A stretch of 64,000 nt of DNA from Caenorhabditis elegans (taxonomy: Eukaryota; Nematoda; Chromadorea; Rhabditida; Rhabditidae): NCBI RefSeq assembly GCF_000002985.6, contig NC_003282.8, forward strand, positions 15,562,001-15,626,000, given 5' to 3'. Shown in pieces: positions 24,052-34,645 of the stretch. The notes beneath the pieces were generated by a model. That model made no database searches, had not been told where the DNA came from, and saw only the letters and a list, made by a program, of their open reading frames with translations. Numbering within the stretch: the first letter of the stretch is position 1; each line of letters opens with the position of its first letter. Made by a program: the position numbers and the translations under genes.

Positions 24052-27000
24052 GAAAAATATCTAACAAATAATTTGTGAACTGACATTCTGAATGTTCAAG
24101 TTAAACAACATGGTGCAATACTAATAGAGAAAATACTTTTTATAGTTTTTTTTAAATAATTTTCTTTTTCGGTTTCACATTGTCCATATCTTTATCTTTA
24201 ATTAGGATATATTAATGTATTAATGGCTATATTGATGGTCATCAAATCATTACAAAAAGTTCCGTAGTCTACGATAAAAGTACAGCACTTTACCAAGATT
24301 ACCGTGTTTTGTATTTTTGTTTTGTTTTAGATCTATTTTTCTGGATTCATTTTATTGTAATTCTGCAGAATAAAGTTTTTATAAAGCAATTTATGCAACC
24401 TTTTTACTGGAAAAGTATCCAATCAATGCTTCTGAAACTATCATGAAGCATTTCTTCAAACTGAAAAAAATAATGTTTCAATGCCATCAGAAAATCATTG
24501 GAAAAAATAAATGGCCGTTATTCTCTTTTGAAAAAATTGCAATTATTTGAAACATCAATAGGGGTCTCATGATAAAAGTAGATTTAACGCCTCCGTTGTA
24601 GGATTCAATTTTGAGATTAAAATTTAATTAAATTTTCGCGTGTCGCAATAAGTTTTTAAAAATAAGGTTTTGGAAATCAAAAGTCATTAATATGAAATAA
24701 TATGAATTTATAAAATAATTTTTCATGCTTGTTTACAGACCTTCTAAGAATAAATAAAAATCAAGAATCAGCTGGAAATGTTATCAGATTGAAATTTGGT
24801 CTGAACTTGCACCTTTTTATTGTCCAAAACGGTATAATGAAACAGATTAATAATATTTTGCCAGTAACAACAATTTTTGATAAAATCAAAAGAAAGCTTA
24901 AATACGGGCTGCAAAAAAACTAATCACCATTTGGAACAAAATTCAATAATTTGTTGGCTTTTTAAAACAAATTTTCTGTTTAAGTGCTCTATATAATAAC
25001 ACTCCTATTTGCAGAATTGTCAATTTAGATCTGAAAAATCATCAAACCCAACTATCACTGGTTGAAAAAAAAAACATAGTGATACAGTCAAAAATTTTCA
25101 AAAATTTTTAAACTAGTCGCAGGACAGGAAAATTGGAAAACGATGATTGAGATGTGCTCTCAAAAAAAAGTTGAAATTCAAACGGCCGACGCCTGCCGGG
25201 TTTCAATAAACTGTTATGGTAGGCAGTTCTTATTTCTGGGTACACGCTTGCCTACCGCCTGTTCATTTTGAATTGTGTGAGAATAAAGTATTTTGGAACC
25301 AAAAAAACTCCAGCCATGAAGGACGAATTAGTAGCTTTCCTCTTTATCAGTAAGTATTAGAAACCATCACGTAACCGTAATTTAATTTTTGTGATAATCG
25401 TAATTTTGATTAATTGGTTCTTTAGAACTTTGTGATTGCACTACAACAAATTGGAACAATTCCATAAAAAATTACGAGTAATTTTTAACGCTTTCACGTA
25501 GTTATTAAAATAATTAACGAAACTAAGTACCATTTTTATGTTCGTGGGACTATAAAATTAAAATTTAGAATTTTGTCCCAAAATAATTTTTGTTCCTCTC
25601 CCCTAAATTGTTATGGTAGGCAGGTTTTATTTCAAGGGACATGCTTGCCTACCACCGATTCATTGTATTTTGTGATGAACTTTGGTGTTTGGTGTGTCCG
25701 TGTTATACTCTGTTTTTTTTCACTTTGAAAAATTTTGTTGGGCTAAACTTTTTCTAATCCGTCAATACAATCACAGAAAATAGTGAATTTAAAAAGTTAT
25801 TTTTTTGAAATTTGGGAACTCATTAAAACTGATTTTCTGTTTCAGTCAAGTGTTTTTAGATTTTACATCTAATTATTTTACTGTTGCTTTGTCTTCTAAA
25901 GTATCATTTTAATTTACGCTTTTTGTTTGTGAATTGAAGTTGCATCATAGTTTTGCAGAATTAAGTATACTGAAAAAGTTAAGAATCGTATGGTTTGAAA
26001 CTTTTATACGAAGCTTTCAATCCCATTAAAAAAGTATTGCAGAGTAGGACGGCGTTGTTACCAAGATTAAATTTAATAAATTTTCTCAAATTTGATTTTA
26101 AAATATCAAAATTAGGCTTTAATAAAACTGAAACTGCTTTAGCGATTTTTTTAATCAGCAACTCAACATGGTCTTCACGTGACAGAAAGTTCCTTCTTTT
26201 TCTAATAGTAAGTTTATTAAGTAAATCGAAGATTTTAACAATTAAATGAAGTTGAACAGTAGAAATTGCTGTAGAGATTACGCAATAAAAAAGTTAAAAA
26301 TTGAACGTTTACAGAACTTTTTTGAAACTGTAATTTTTTTTACTTAATAAAAATGTTTCTGAAATGCTGAAGTAGTACAGAAAAACTGTGAGACTGGTAA
26401 TTTTTGATAATAATATTTTTAGTCGAGCTTATTCGATGCTTTTCATAACTCTTTGACAGATCAATCTCTGTTTAGTTCATGAACACTAGAAACCAGGTTG
26501 TAACTGTTTAATTACAAAAATTATAAAGTTTTATAACTTTGAAAGAACAGTTTTTCCATAGCTTTTACAGTTTTTTTATAGCATATCTGCAAACTTTAAA
26601 AAAAACGCAAAAATATCGCATTAATAAGTCAAAACATGAAAAATTATACAATGTTGGTGAAACAGGAAATTTTTGTAAAATAAGACTATCATTGGTTTCC
26701 CCTTCAACAAAGTATAATATCTTTGCTTCATTGATAAAAATACTCAATTTTCATTAATTTAACAAATTTTCGCATGTTGCAGTAAGTTTTTAAATACAAC
26801 TATTTGGAAATTTGATTACTAAGATCGCAGTTGAACATTTGAGATAACAAATTTTTGCTTTTAACTCATCGCTTCCTTTTTGATTTACAAAATCATGTTC
26901 CACATGTTCTAAAATTTCTTGTTATTTCAGAAAATTACAATGTATATAAAGGAATTCTGCCGTCATTATTTAAGATTGGAACAATATTTCTTTGATTTCT

Positions 27001-27171
27001 TTTATTCGTCTATATTCTGTCGAATTTGAGCAGGTTTTTTTTTGCAAAATATATCAGTTTCTTCTTTTTCTATGTGAAGACGTTCCTTACATCCCTTACA
27101 TTTTAAAACTCTTAGAAATAGACTAGGATAAGGTTGTATATTAAATATTAATTTCTTAAAGGAAATAGTAT
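24052..27171. other. Intergenic DNA with sparse piRNA motifs
   Basis: No protein gene supported. Exact 21U cores at 24838 (minus), 25837 (plus) and 26658 (minus). A diverged repeat unit (AAATTTTCGCATGTTGCAGT and relatives) occurs near 24632, 26766 and again at 28169. A 84-codon plus and a 60-codon minus frame overlap at 25979-26249 without splice signals or recognisable motifs and are not called. Confidence 0.45.
25205..25675. repeat. Two copies of a ~60-70 bp GGTAGGCAG element
   Basis: TGTTATGGTAGGCAG near 25212 and 25609, each followed by TTTTATTTC-like sequence, ACACGCTTGCCTACC or ACATGCTTGCCTACC, and TTCATT. Each copy is an imperfect hairpin (GGTAGGCA paired with TTGCCTACC). They belong with the units near 10000 and 22300. 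Confidence 0.65.
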
Positions 27172-27955
27172 AACCGCGATAGAATTAACAAAAGGGAAAA
27201 TTGCGGTCATAAAAACTATTTGAAACGGATCAATCAAATAATTAACTAAATCCAAACTTTTAATTTTTCGACAACAGAAATCATAAAATTAATCGAAACA
27301 AATGTCCTTACATATTTCTAAACCTCGTTAAAGTGCGAATTCTTATTTAAATTTTTTGCTGCAGTCTGAAATTTATGAATTGATTCTAAATAATAAAAAA
27401 AACAAATCTGAAAAAAGTAAGAAAGTTGAACCACATTGCTATTAGACTGATTACATAAATTGTTTTATAGAATTTTCAAGTCAATTGTTTGGTTCAAATC
27501 GTTCCCAAAATCGTGTGATTTCACGAAAATATTTATGATCTACTGATGTTATATGTTAAAAAGAATGAACATGCGGTAAAGTCGAATTTTTAAAGAATAA
27601 ATTTGTTTATATTCAAAGTTTTACGTTTCGGTGAATACAAAAAACATTTTGACGCACTGAAAAAACTTCTGTGAAGCTTTTGAGCACGTTTATATAACAA
27701 CTTTATTTAAAAAAAAACGTTTTGTCATTTGTAGTGTTAAAAGTATGTACAAACGTAATGCAAAAGTCAAAAGCGCGACAGAATTAACAAAAGGGAAAAT
27801 TGCGGTAATTAAAAAAACTATTTGAAACAGATCAATCAAATAATTAACTAAATCCAAACTTGTTTAATTTTTCGACAACAGAAGTCAGCCAAAATTTCTG
27901 AAATTTATGAATTGATTCTAAGAATTAAAAAAAAAACAAATCTGAAAAAGTAGCA
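27172..27955 (+). repeat. Direct duplication ~600 bp apart
   Basis: AGAATTAACAAAAGGGAAAA through ACTAAATCCAAACTT and TTTTTCGACAACAGAA at 27180-27285 is repeated at 27780-27885, and TGAAATTTATGAATTGATTC at 27367 is repeated at 27897. In the second copy the piece between the two blocks is missing. The second copy carries an exact piRNA core (27823, minus) where the first has TGAAACGG, so one motif was gained or lost after duplication. Confidence 0.85.
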
Positions 27956-28071
27956 TAACTACAAAATAATTTTTTGGGCGACATGGTTAACTTTTCACAG
28001 TTTCTTAATAAGGATATTTGTCATTAGCATCATCAGCATTGCTTTTTTTCTTGGAGGTTTTTCAAATTTAT

Positions 28072-28079
28072 TGAAACAG
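28072..28079 (-). promoter_or_regulatory. Isolated 21U-RNA core motif
   Basis: An exact TGAAACAG in A/T-rich DNA between the duplicated block ending near 27955 and the promoter module of ABU/PQN-like copy 2. It is one of the few exact motifs in the gene-containing middle of the window. Confidence 0.45.
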
Positions 28080-28261
28080 CTAAAACTTTCAGTTTTTATT
28101 GAAAAAGTTGAATCACATTGCTTTTATACCTTTTATACTCAATTTTCATTAAAAAGTTTAATTATTCAAATTTTCGCATGTTTCAGTCTTTGCTACTTTG
28201 CTATAAAGAACAAACTAGAAAAATTGACTAGAAATAGATTTTATTTTTTTAAATTCAAATT

Positions 28262-28696
28262 ATCCAGATTATTGCAATGTAAAAAAAGGATGCGGAAGAA
28301 ATAGTCCAAGAAACCAATTTTTTATACTAACAAGAGCAAATTGTGTTAGAACAGAAAGAAAAAGTTGTTTTATCAGTCGCGTAACGAGTGGCATGGAAAG
28401 TAAATAAACACTGTCAAATGTTCATGTAAAATCAAATGTACACCTTTGCAACTATCTGTGTTCCGAAGAGATAGTGTAAAAGACCGTGTTCTTTGGTTTA
28501 TTAGCTATGCCATCTGGCACTGTTTGCTCTGATTAGGAAGCCGGTTGAATGGATGGAGTTTGATAATTGGGAAGGAACTCTCTGGTATGTGTTCCATGAT
28601 TAAGGAAAAAGAAAAAAAAAGAGTTGGGTATAAAAGTTCGAAATATTGAGAAAAGGACATCAGTTGTCTCTTAGCAGCTCTTCAAACATTTCAACA
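28262..28696 (+). promoter_or_regulatory. Promoter module of ABU/PQN-like copy 2
   Basis: The same ordered blocks as upstream of copy 1, with TATAAAA at 28629-28635. The PHA-4-like site is kept as TGTTTGC within CACTGTTTGCTCTGATTAGG, although the neighbouring bases differ from the other copies. The stretch AGACAATATACGTGTTC, present at copies 1 and 4, is partly deleted here. Confidence 0.6.
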
Positions 28697-29772
28697 ATGC
28701 GCTTTATCGCAATTGCAGCTCTTCTTGCTTCTAGCCTTCTTCTTGTGGAGGTACGATTTCTAAATCATTAGTATATGTATTAACTAATTAATTACACGTC
28801 TTATAATATTATTTCCAGGGAACTTCAATTCGTGATAAACGTCAATCCTGTGGCTGTGCTCCAAAAGTTCAACCAAGTTGTTCATGTCAACGAACCACTT
28901 ACACTCAACCACAACAGTACAGTTGTTCCTGTCAGAACACTGCTCCAGTCCAGACATCCTGCTCATGTGCCCAACCAGTTCAGCAACTAACTTACCAAGT
29001 GCAAGCCACCCAATGTGCTCCAGCTTGTCAGCAGTCATGCCAGCGTCAATGTCAATCAGCTCCATCTGTCAGTAATTGTCAATCTTCATGCCAACAAACT
29101 TGTCAGACTTCTTCCTGTTATACTCCAGTTGCTCCAGCTCCAGTTCAATGTCAACCATCATGCATGCCAGTCTGTGAACAATCCTGTGTTGCTCCAGCTC
29201 CACAAGTCATCAGTCTTAACTTGGAAGTAGTTCCACAGTGTCAACAACAGTGTGCTCCTCAATGCCAACAGCCATCAGCTCCACAGTGCCAGCAGTGCCA
29301 GAATACTTGCCAGCAGTATGCTCCAGTTTGCCAGCAACAGTGTGCTCCACAATGCACATTTCCATCTGCACCAGCTTGCCAACAATGTCAAACTTCGTGC
29401 CAACAGACTCAACAGTGCCAACAACAATGTATTCCACAATGCCAGCAACCAGCTGCTCCACAATGCCAGCAATGCCAATCAGCATGCCAATCTCCAGTTG
29501 TTGCTCCACAAATTGTGACTGTCATCCTAGAACCTTCAGTGTCTCAATCTGCTCAATGTGTTCCACAATGCCAACAATCATGCCAACAACAATGCATTCA
29601 ACAACAACAACCAATGCAGCAATGTGCTCCAGCATGCACCCAATCATGCTATCAATCGTGCTCTACTGCTCAACCAGTCCAGATGCCATGCCTCACTCAA
29701 TCAGTCAACTCCTGCTCTTGCCAGCAAAACTATTCTCCATGTGGAAATGGACAATGTTGCATGAGAAAATAA
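28697..29772 (+). CDS. Cys/Gln-rich secreted protein, ABU/PQN-like, copy 2
   Basis: Exons 28697-28750 and 28819-29772, same 68-bp intron and 335-aa length as copy 1. It differs from copy 1 at only a few residues: PKVQP for PKIQP near the N terminus, MPVCEQ for MPACEQ, and QCAPQCTFPSA for QCTPQCTLPSA, plus silent changes such as TGC for TGT in the CQQ repeats. Signal peptide and RDKR site are unchanged, and the reading frame is open throughout, so it looks functional. AATAAA at 29840. Its 3' UTR (GAGACAACATTTCTTC) is of the type found at copy 4, not at copies 1 and 3. See copy 1 for the family role. Confidence 0.9.
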
Positions 29773-30018
29773 GCATCCAGTGTATAATTGTGACATCAAT
29801 TATTTGTATATTTGAGACAACATTTCTTCATTTTTTTGCAATAAATATTAATTTCGTTAAATTTAAAATCAAAGTAAGCTTACACATTATTAGATCTTTA
29901 ACAGATATTGGAAAAATCCGATAAAAGTAATGATCTGATTAATTAAACACGTAACTTTTGAATGAGTTATAAACCAGCATTTGAAGTTGCCTTCTGAAAA
30001 TACCTTCCATATACTTAC

Positions 30019-30382
30019 CAGTCAATTCAAAAAGTCTCTGTAATGTCTTTGTCATTTCGTGTTTGGATGCAAGTGTCACAACCACATCATCAAAAATGGC
30101 GCCAGAATGTAGATCTAAAAGTATGGCGGGAATACACATATGTATCTAAAAATCAAATGAAATTACTTTATTAAGGACTTCTTGAGAAGTGGGACAAGTT
30201 GTGTTGAGACATGCAGTTGTCCATCTGAAACGGAAAAGTTTGAGAATATTTGAGAGAAACGTTTTTACTTGATTGCCGGTGAATCTCCTTCTGAGATTGA
30301 ATTTTCAGCCGATTGCTGATTTTAACCATTGACATCATTTTGTGAAACAGGCTCCATTTCGAGCCAGTTTTGCTTTGAGATT
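30019..30382 (-). pseudogene. Fragment of an unrecognised gene, three exons, with a stop
   Basis: On the minus strand three exon-like blocks splice in one frame: 30382-30269 (acceptor TTTTTCAG; ATG at 30357), 30224-30167 and 30145-30019 (acceptors TTTCAG and TTTTTAG, strong final donor G|GTAAGT). The frame reads MEPVSQNDVNG, stop (30322-30324), NQQSAENSISEGDSPAIK, then WTTACLNTTCPTSQEVLNK and IHMCIPAILLDLHSGAIFDD...LFELTG. Phases fit at both junctions, so the exons are real by descent, but the in-frame stop and the lack of any downstream exon before the 3' flank of copy 2 suggest a truncated, dead copy. A downstream ATG start is possible. The family is not recognised. The TGAAACAG at 30343 lies within its coding sequence and is not counted as a piRNA promoter. 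Confidence 0.6.
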
Positions 30383-31137
30383 CTGAAAAAGGACAAAATG
30401 CTGGTTTTTAACACGTGGTCGAAAAATGAAAGAACTTTTATAAAAAATCGCCAAAAAATATTAACACTTGAAATGTAGATAATTTGTAGTCAGAATCAGA
30501 GATTGGAAAGACTTAACTGAAATTGAAATTTCGACTTCGCATATGAAAACGAACTGAAATAGACAAATTTTTAAAAATTTCAAAACATGTTATATACTAA
30601 TTTCTATCAAAATAAACAAATGGAATCTAAAAAAAATATTGTAAAAAAACTTGCAACAAATTGGTTTTCAGAAGCAAAATTTTCAGACTTCCAGAAGTGT
30701 TACACTGAAAAAAACATATTTTGTTAGCTGCAGTTCTAAACTATAAGTGAACATATTCATTATTCCAAAACGCATCCTATGGTTGATCAACTCGCTATTT
30801 AGGAATAAGACAGAGACAATGAAAAATTACCCGTCGAAAAAGTTTTAAAAAATGACTGAAACAGAAACATAATTTTTTGCTGGGTCAAAACTTTTTTCGA
30901 GACGGCGCTTGGATTCTGGAAATTTAATATTCTAATCTCACTGTTTCTGATTCTCATTATTCGATTTGATTTTGTAGAAGCTAATAATGCTAAGACAAGA
31001 TGGGTAAACAATTTTGCAAAGATAACAGTATTTTGAAACAATATATTTTCCTGAATTTCCGGAATTACCATAAACTTATTTATAGTCTGATCCACTTTAT
31101 CTTCAGAACACATGTTCTCGTGAAAATTATTGAGATT
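30383..31137. other. AT-rich intergenic DNA
   Basis: No gene supported. One piRNA-type core (TGAAACAG, minus) at 30857 is followed by AAA rather than TA and is a weak candidate. A 104-codon minus frame at 30799-31113 shows no motif or splice context. Confidence 0.4.
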
Positions 31138-31430
31138 GTCTTAATGTAAAAAAGGACGAGGAAGAAATAGTCCAAGAAACTAAGTTTTTATGTACTAACA
31201 TGAGCAAATTGTGTTAGAACAGGAAAAAATGTGTGTTATCAGTTGCGTAGCGAGTGGCATGGAAAGTAAATAAACACTGTCAAATGCCCTTGTAAAATCA
31301 AATATACACCTTTGCAACTATCTGTGTTCCGAAGAGATAGTGTAAAAGACCATGAGACAATATATGTGTTCTTTGGTTTATTAGCTATGCCATCCTTTCT
31401 ATGTTTGCACTGATCAGGAAGCTGGTTTAG
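31138..31430 (+). promoter_or_regulatory. Orphan copy of the ABU/PQN-like promoter module
   Basis: Contains, in the plus orientation, GAAGAAATAGTCCAAGAAAC, AGTAAATAAACACTGTCAAA, GTGTTCCGAAGAGATAGTG, TTTGGTTTATTAGCTATGCC and ATGTTTGCACTGATCAGGAA, then stops at GCTGGTTTA. The GATA-like block, TATA box and gene do not follow; instead unrelated DNA and a MITE do. It is a fifth copy of the upstream half of the duplicated unit without a gene. Confidence 0.8.
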
Positions 31431-31476
31431 TGTTCAGAAATATAATTTGATTTACTATTCTAATTGTGTTAAACTA

Positions 31477-31851
31477 GAGCTGTTAAAAAGACAAGAAAAC
31501 TCAACTCTTTTCTCATTTTTATGAGACAAAGTCGTCTCGTGTCTCACGTAAATGAGACACGATACGACTTTGTCTCATAAAAATAAGAAGAGACAATATT
31601 TGTCTCACAAAAAATATAAAAGCACAGAAAATCTAGCCACAAAAGTTCACGGAAATAGCTAATGACTGTTGAAAAACTACTTATTTTATTGTATTTATTT
31701 AATTTTTTCATCCCGTGAAAAAAGAGATAATATTCGTCTTTCAAAAAAAAAAGACAAAAATAGACTTATTTCACAATTTTAAGAGACGTGAATCGTCTCA
31801 TTTCAAGAAATGAGACGTCTTCAAAAAATGAGACTTCTCTCATAACAGCCC
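31477..31851. mobile_element. MITE with GAGCTGTTA/TAACAGCCC ends, TA target duplication
   Basis: 375 bp between TA dinucleotides (31475-31476 and 31852-31853). Ends are GAGCTGTTA and TAACAGCCC. The interior is full of GAGAC/GTCTC units, including a near-perfect hairpin at about 31516-31578 (TGAGACAAAGTCG paired with CGACTTTGTCTCA). A TA duplication fits a Tc1/mariner-type element; this is inferred from ends only. Confidence 0.65.
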
Positions 31852-31959
31852 TATGTTAAACAAATAAATATTATTATTACTATTATTTATTTTAAAAAAA
31901 GCACAAAAATTATGTCTCAAATATACAAATAATTGATGTCACAATTATAAATTGGATGT

Positions 31960-33035
31960 TTATTTTCTCATGCAACATTGTCCATTTCCACATGGAGAAT
32001 AGTTTTGCTGGCAAGAGCAGGAGTTGACTGATTGAGTGAGGCATGGCATCTGGACTGGTTGAGCAGTAGAGCACGATTGATAGCATGATTGGGTGCATGC
32101 TGGAGCACATTGCTGCATTGGTTGTTGTTGTTGAATGCATTGTTGTTGGCATGATTGTTGGCATTGTGGAACACATTGAGCAGATTGAGACACTGAAGGT
32201 TCTAGGATGACAGTCACAATTTGTGGAGCAACAACTGGAGATTGGCATGCTGATTGGCATTGCTGACATTGTGGAGCAGCTGGTTGCTGACATTGTGGAA
32301 TACATTGTTGTTGGCACTGTTGAGTCTGTTGGCACGAAGTTTGACATTGTTGGCAAGCTGGTGCAGATGGAAGTGTGCATTGTGGAGCACACTGTTGCTG
32401 GCAAACTGGAGCATACTGCTGGCAAGTATTCTGGCACTGCTGGCACTGTGGAGCTGATGGCTGTTGGCATTGAGGAGCACACTGTTGTTGACACTGTGGA
32501 ACTACTTCCAAGTTAAGACTGATGACTTGTGGAGCTGGAGCAACACAGGATTGTTCACAGACTGGCATGCATGATGGTTGACATTGAACTGGAGCTGGAG
32601 CAACTGGAGTATAACAGGAAGAAGTCTGACAAGTTTGTTGGCATGAAGATTGACAATTACTGACAGATGGAGCTGATTGACATTGACGCTGGCATGACTG
32701 CTGACAAGCTGGAGCACATTGGGTGGCTTGCACTTGGTAAGTTAGTTGCTGAACTGGTTGGGCACATGAGCAGGATGTCTGGACTGGAGCAGTGTTCTGA
32801 CAGGAACAACTGTACTGTTGTGGTTGAGTGTAAGTGGTTCGTTGACATGAACAACTTGGTTGAACTTTTGGAGCACAGCCACAGGATTGACGTTTATCAC
32901 GAATTGAAGTTCCCTGGAAATAATATTATAAGACGTGTAATTAATTAGTTAATACATTTACTAATGATTTAGAAATCGTACCTCCACAAGAAGAAGGCTA
33001 GAAGCAAGAATAGCTGCAATTGCGATAAAGCGCAT
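31960..33035 (-). CDS. Cys/Gln-rich secreted protein, ABU/PQN-like, copy 3
   Basis: Exons 33035-32982 and 32913-31960 on the minus strand, with a 68-bp intron and 335 aa. Open throughout. The signal peptide has one change (AAILA for AALLA). The body is a mosaic: it has MPVCEQ and QCAPQ as in copy 2 but CTLPSA and TGT-type CQQ codons as in copy 1. AATAAA (minus) at 31886-31891; its 3' UTR (GAGACATAATTTTTGTGC) matches copy 1. It is divergently oriented to copy 4, with which it forms an inverted pair. Family role as for copy 1. Confidence 0.9.
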
Positions 33036-33569
33036 TGTTGAAATGTTTGAAGAGCCGCTAAGAGACAACTGATGTCCTTTTCTCAATATTCCAGCCTTTT
33101 ATATGGACTTCCTCATACCGCATTTCATTAATCATGTAACACATACCAGAGAATTCCTTCCCACTTATCAAACTCCATTCATTTAACCGGCTTCCTGATC
33201 AGTGCAAACATGAGAATGCTTGTATATCACAACTATCACAATAAAAAAGTGGATGAGGAAGAAATAGTCCAAGAAACCAAAATTTGGAGTATTAATATTA
33301 TACACTGTTGCAACTATCTGTGTTCCGAAGAGATAGTGTGTAAGACCATGAGACAATATACGTGTTCTTCGGTTTATTAGCTATGCCATACTTATGTTTG
33401 CACTGATCAGGAAGCCGGTTGAATGGATGGAGTTTGATAATTGGGAAGGAACTCTCTGGTATGTGTTCCATGATTAAGGAAAAGAAAAAAAAAGAGTTGG
33501 GTATAAAAGTTCGAAATATCGTGAAAAGGACATCAGTTGTCTCTTAGCAACTCTTCAAACATTTCAACA
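33036..33569. promoter_or_regulatory. Shared divergent promoter of copies 3 and 4
   Basis: Both promoter modules lie back to back. On the minus strand: TATAAAA at 33103-33097, TTGATAAGTGGGAAGG, GCCGGTTAAATG and ATGTTTGCACTGATCAGG. On the plus strand: GATGAGGAAGAAATAGTCCA near 33252, GTGTTCCGAAGAGATAGTG, TTCGGTTTATTAGCTATGCC, ATGTTTGCACTGATCAGGAA, GTTTGATAATTGGGAAGG and TATAAAA at 33502-33508. From about 33340 the plus-strand module is nearly identical to that of copy 1. The copy 3 core promoter is the most diverged of the four around the TATA box. Confidence 0.6.
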
Positions 33570-34645
33570 ATGCGCTTTATCGCAATTGCAGCTCTTCTTG
33601 CTTCTAGCCTTCTTCTTGTGGAGGTACGATTTGTAAATCATTAGTATATGTATTAACTAATTAATTACACGTCTTATAATATTATTTCCAGGGAACTTCA
33701 ATTCGTGATAAACGTCAATCCTGTGGCTGTGCTCCAAAAATTCAACCAAGTTGTTCATGTCAACGAACCACTTACACTCAACCACAACAGTACAGTTGTT
33801 CCTGTCAGAACACTGCTCCAGTCCAGACATCCTGCTCATGTGCCCAACCAGTTCAGCAACTAACTTACCAAGTGCAAGCCACCCAATGTGCTCCAGCTTG
33901 TCAGCAGTCATGCCAGCGTCAATGTCAATCAGCTCCATCTGTCAGTAATTGTCAATCTTCATGCCAACAAACTTGTCAGACTTCTTCCTGTTATACTCCA
34001 GTTGCTCCAGCTCCAGTTCAATGTCAACCATCATGCATGCCAGCCTGTGAACAATCCTGTGTTGCTCCAGCTCCACAAGTCATCAGTCTTAACTTGGAGG
34101 TAGTTCCACAGTGTCAACAACAGTGTGCTCCTCAATGCCAACAGCCATCAGCTCCACAGTGCCAGCAGTGCCAGAATACTTGCCAGCAGTATGCTCCAGT
34201 TTGCCAGCAACAGTGTACTCCACAATGCACACTTCCATCTGCACCAGCTTGCCAACAATGTCAAACTTCGTGCCAACAGACTCAACAGTGCCAACAACAA
34301 TGTATTCCACAATGTCAGCAACCAGCTGCTCCACAATGTCAGCAATGCCAATCAGCATGCCAATCTCCAGTTGTTGCTCCACAAATTGTGACTGTCATCC
34401 TAGAACCTTCAGTGTCTCAATCTGCTCAATGTGTTCCACAATGCCAACAATCATGCCAACAACAATGCATTCAACAACAACAACCAATGCAGCAATGTGC
34501 TCCAGCATGCACCCAATCATGCTATCAATCCTGCTCTACTGCTCAACCAGTCCAGATGCCATGCCTCACTCAATCAGTCAACTCCTGCTCTTGCCAGCAA
34601 AACTATTCTCCATGTGGAAATGGACAATGTTGCATGAGAAAATAA
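33570..34645 (+). CDS. Cys/Gln-rich secreted protein, ABU/PQN-like, copy 4
   Basis: Exons 33570-33623 and 33692-34645, 68-bp intron, 335 aa. By eye the protein is identical to copy 1, 16 kb away; the only coding difference noticed is a silent TCG to TCC at about 34531. Promoter and intron are also nearly identical to copy 1, but the 3' UTR (GAGACAACATTTCTTC, AATAAA at 34714) is of the copy 2 type and the outer flanks are clearly diverged from copy 1. That pattern points to gene conversion rather than a single recent duplication. Family role as for copy 1. Confidence 0.9.

Noticed and set aside
25979-26249. Overlapping 84-codon plus and 60-codon minus frames in slightly less AT-rich DNA
   Set aside because: No motif, signal peptide or splice signal; the two strands compete and neither is convincing.
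30343-30350. TGAAACAG as a piRNA promoter
   Set aside because: It lies inside the first coding exon of the gene fragment and encodes VSQ-type residues there; treated as coincidence.
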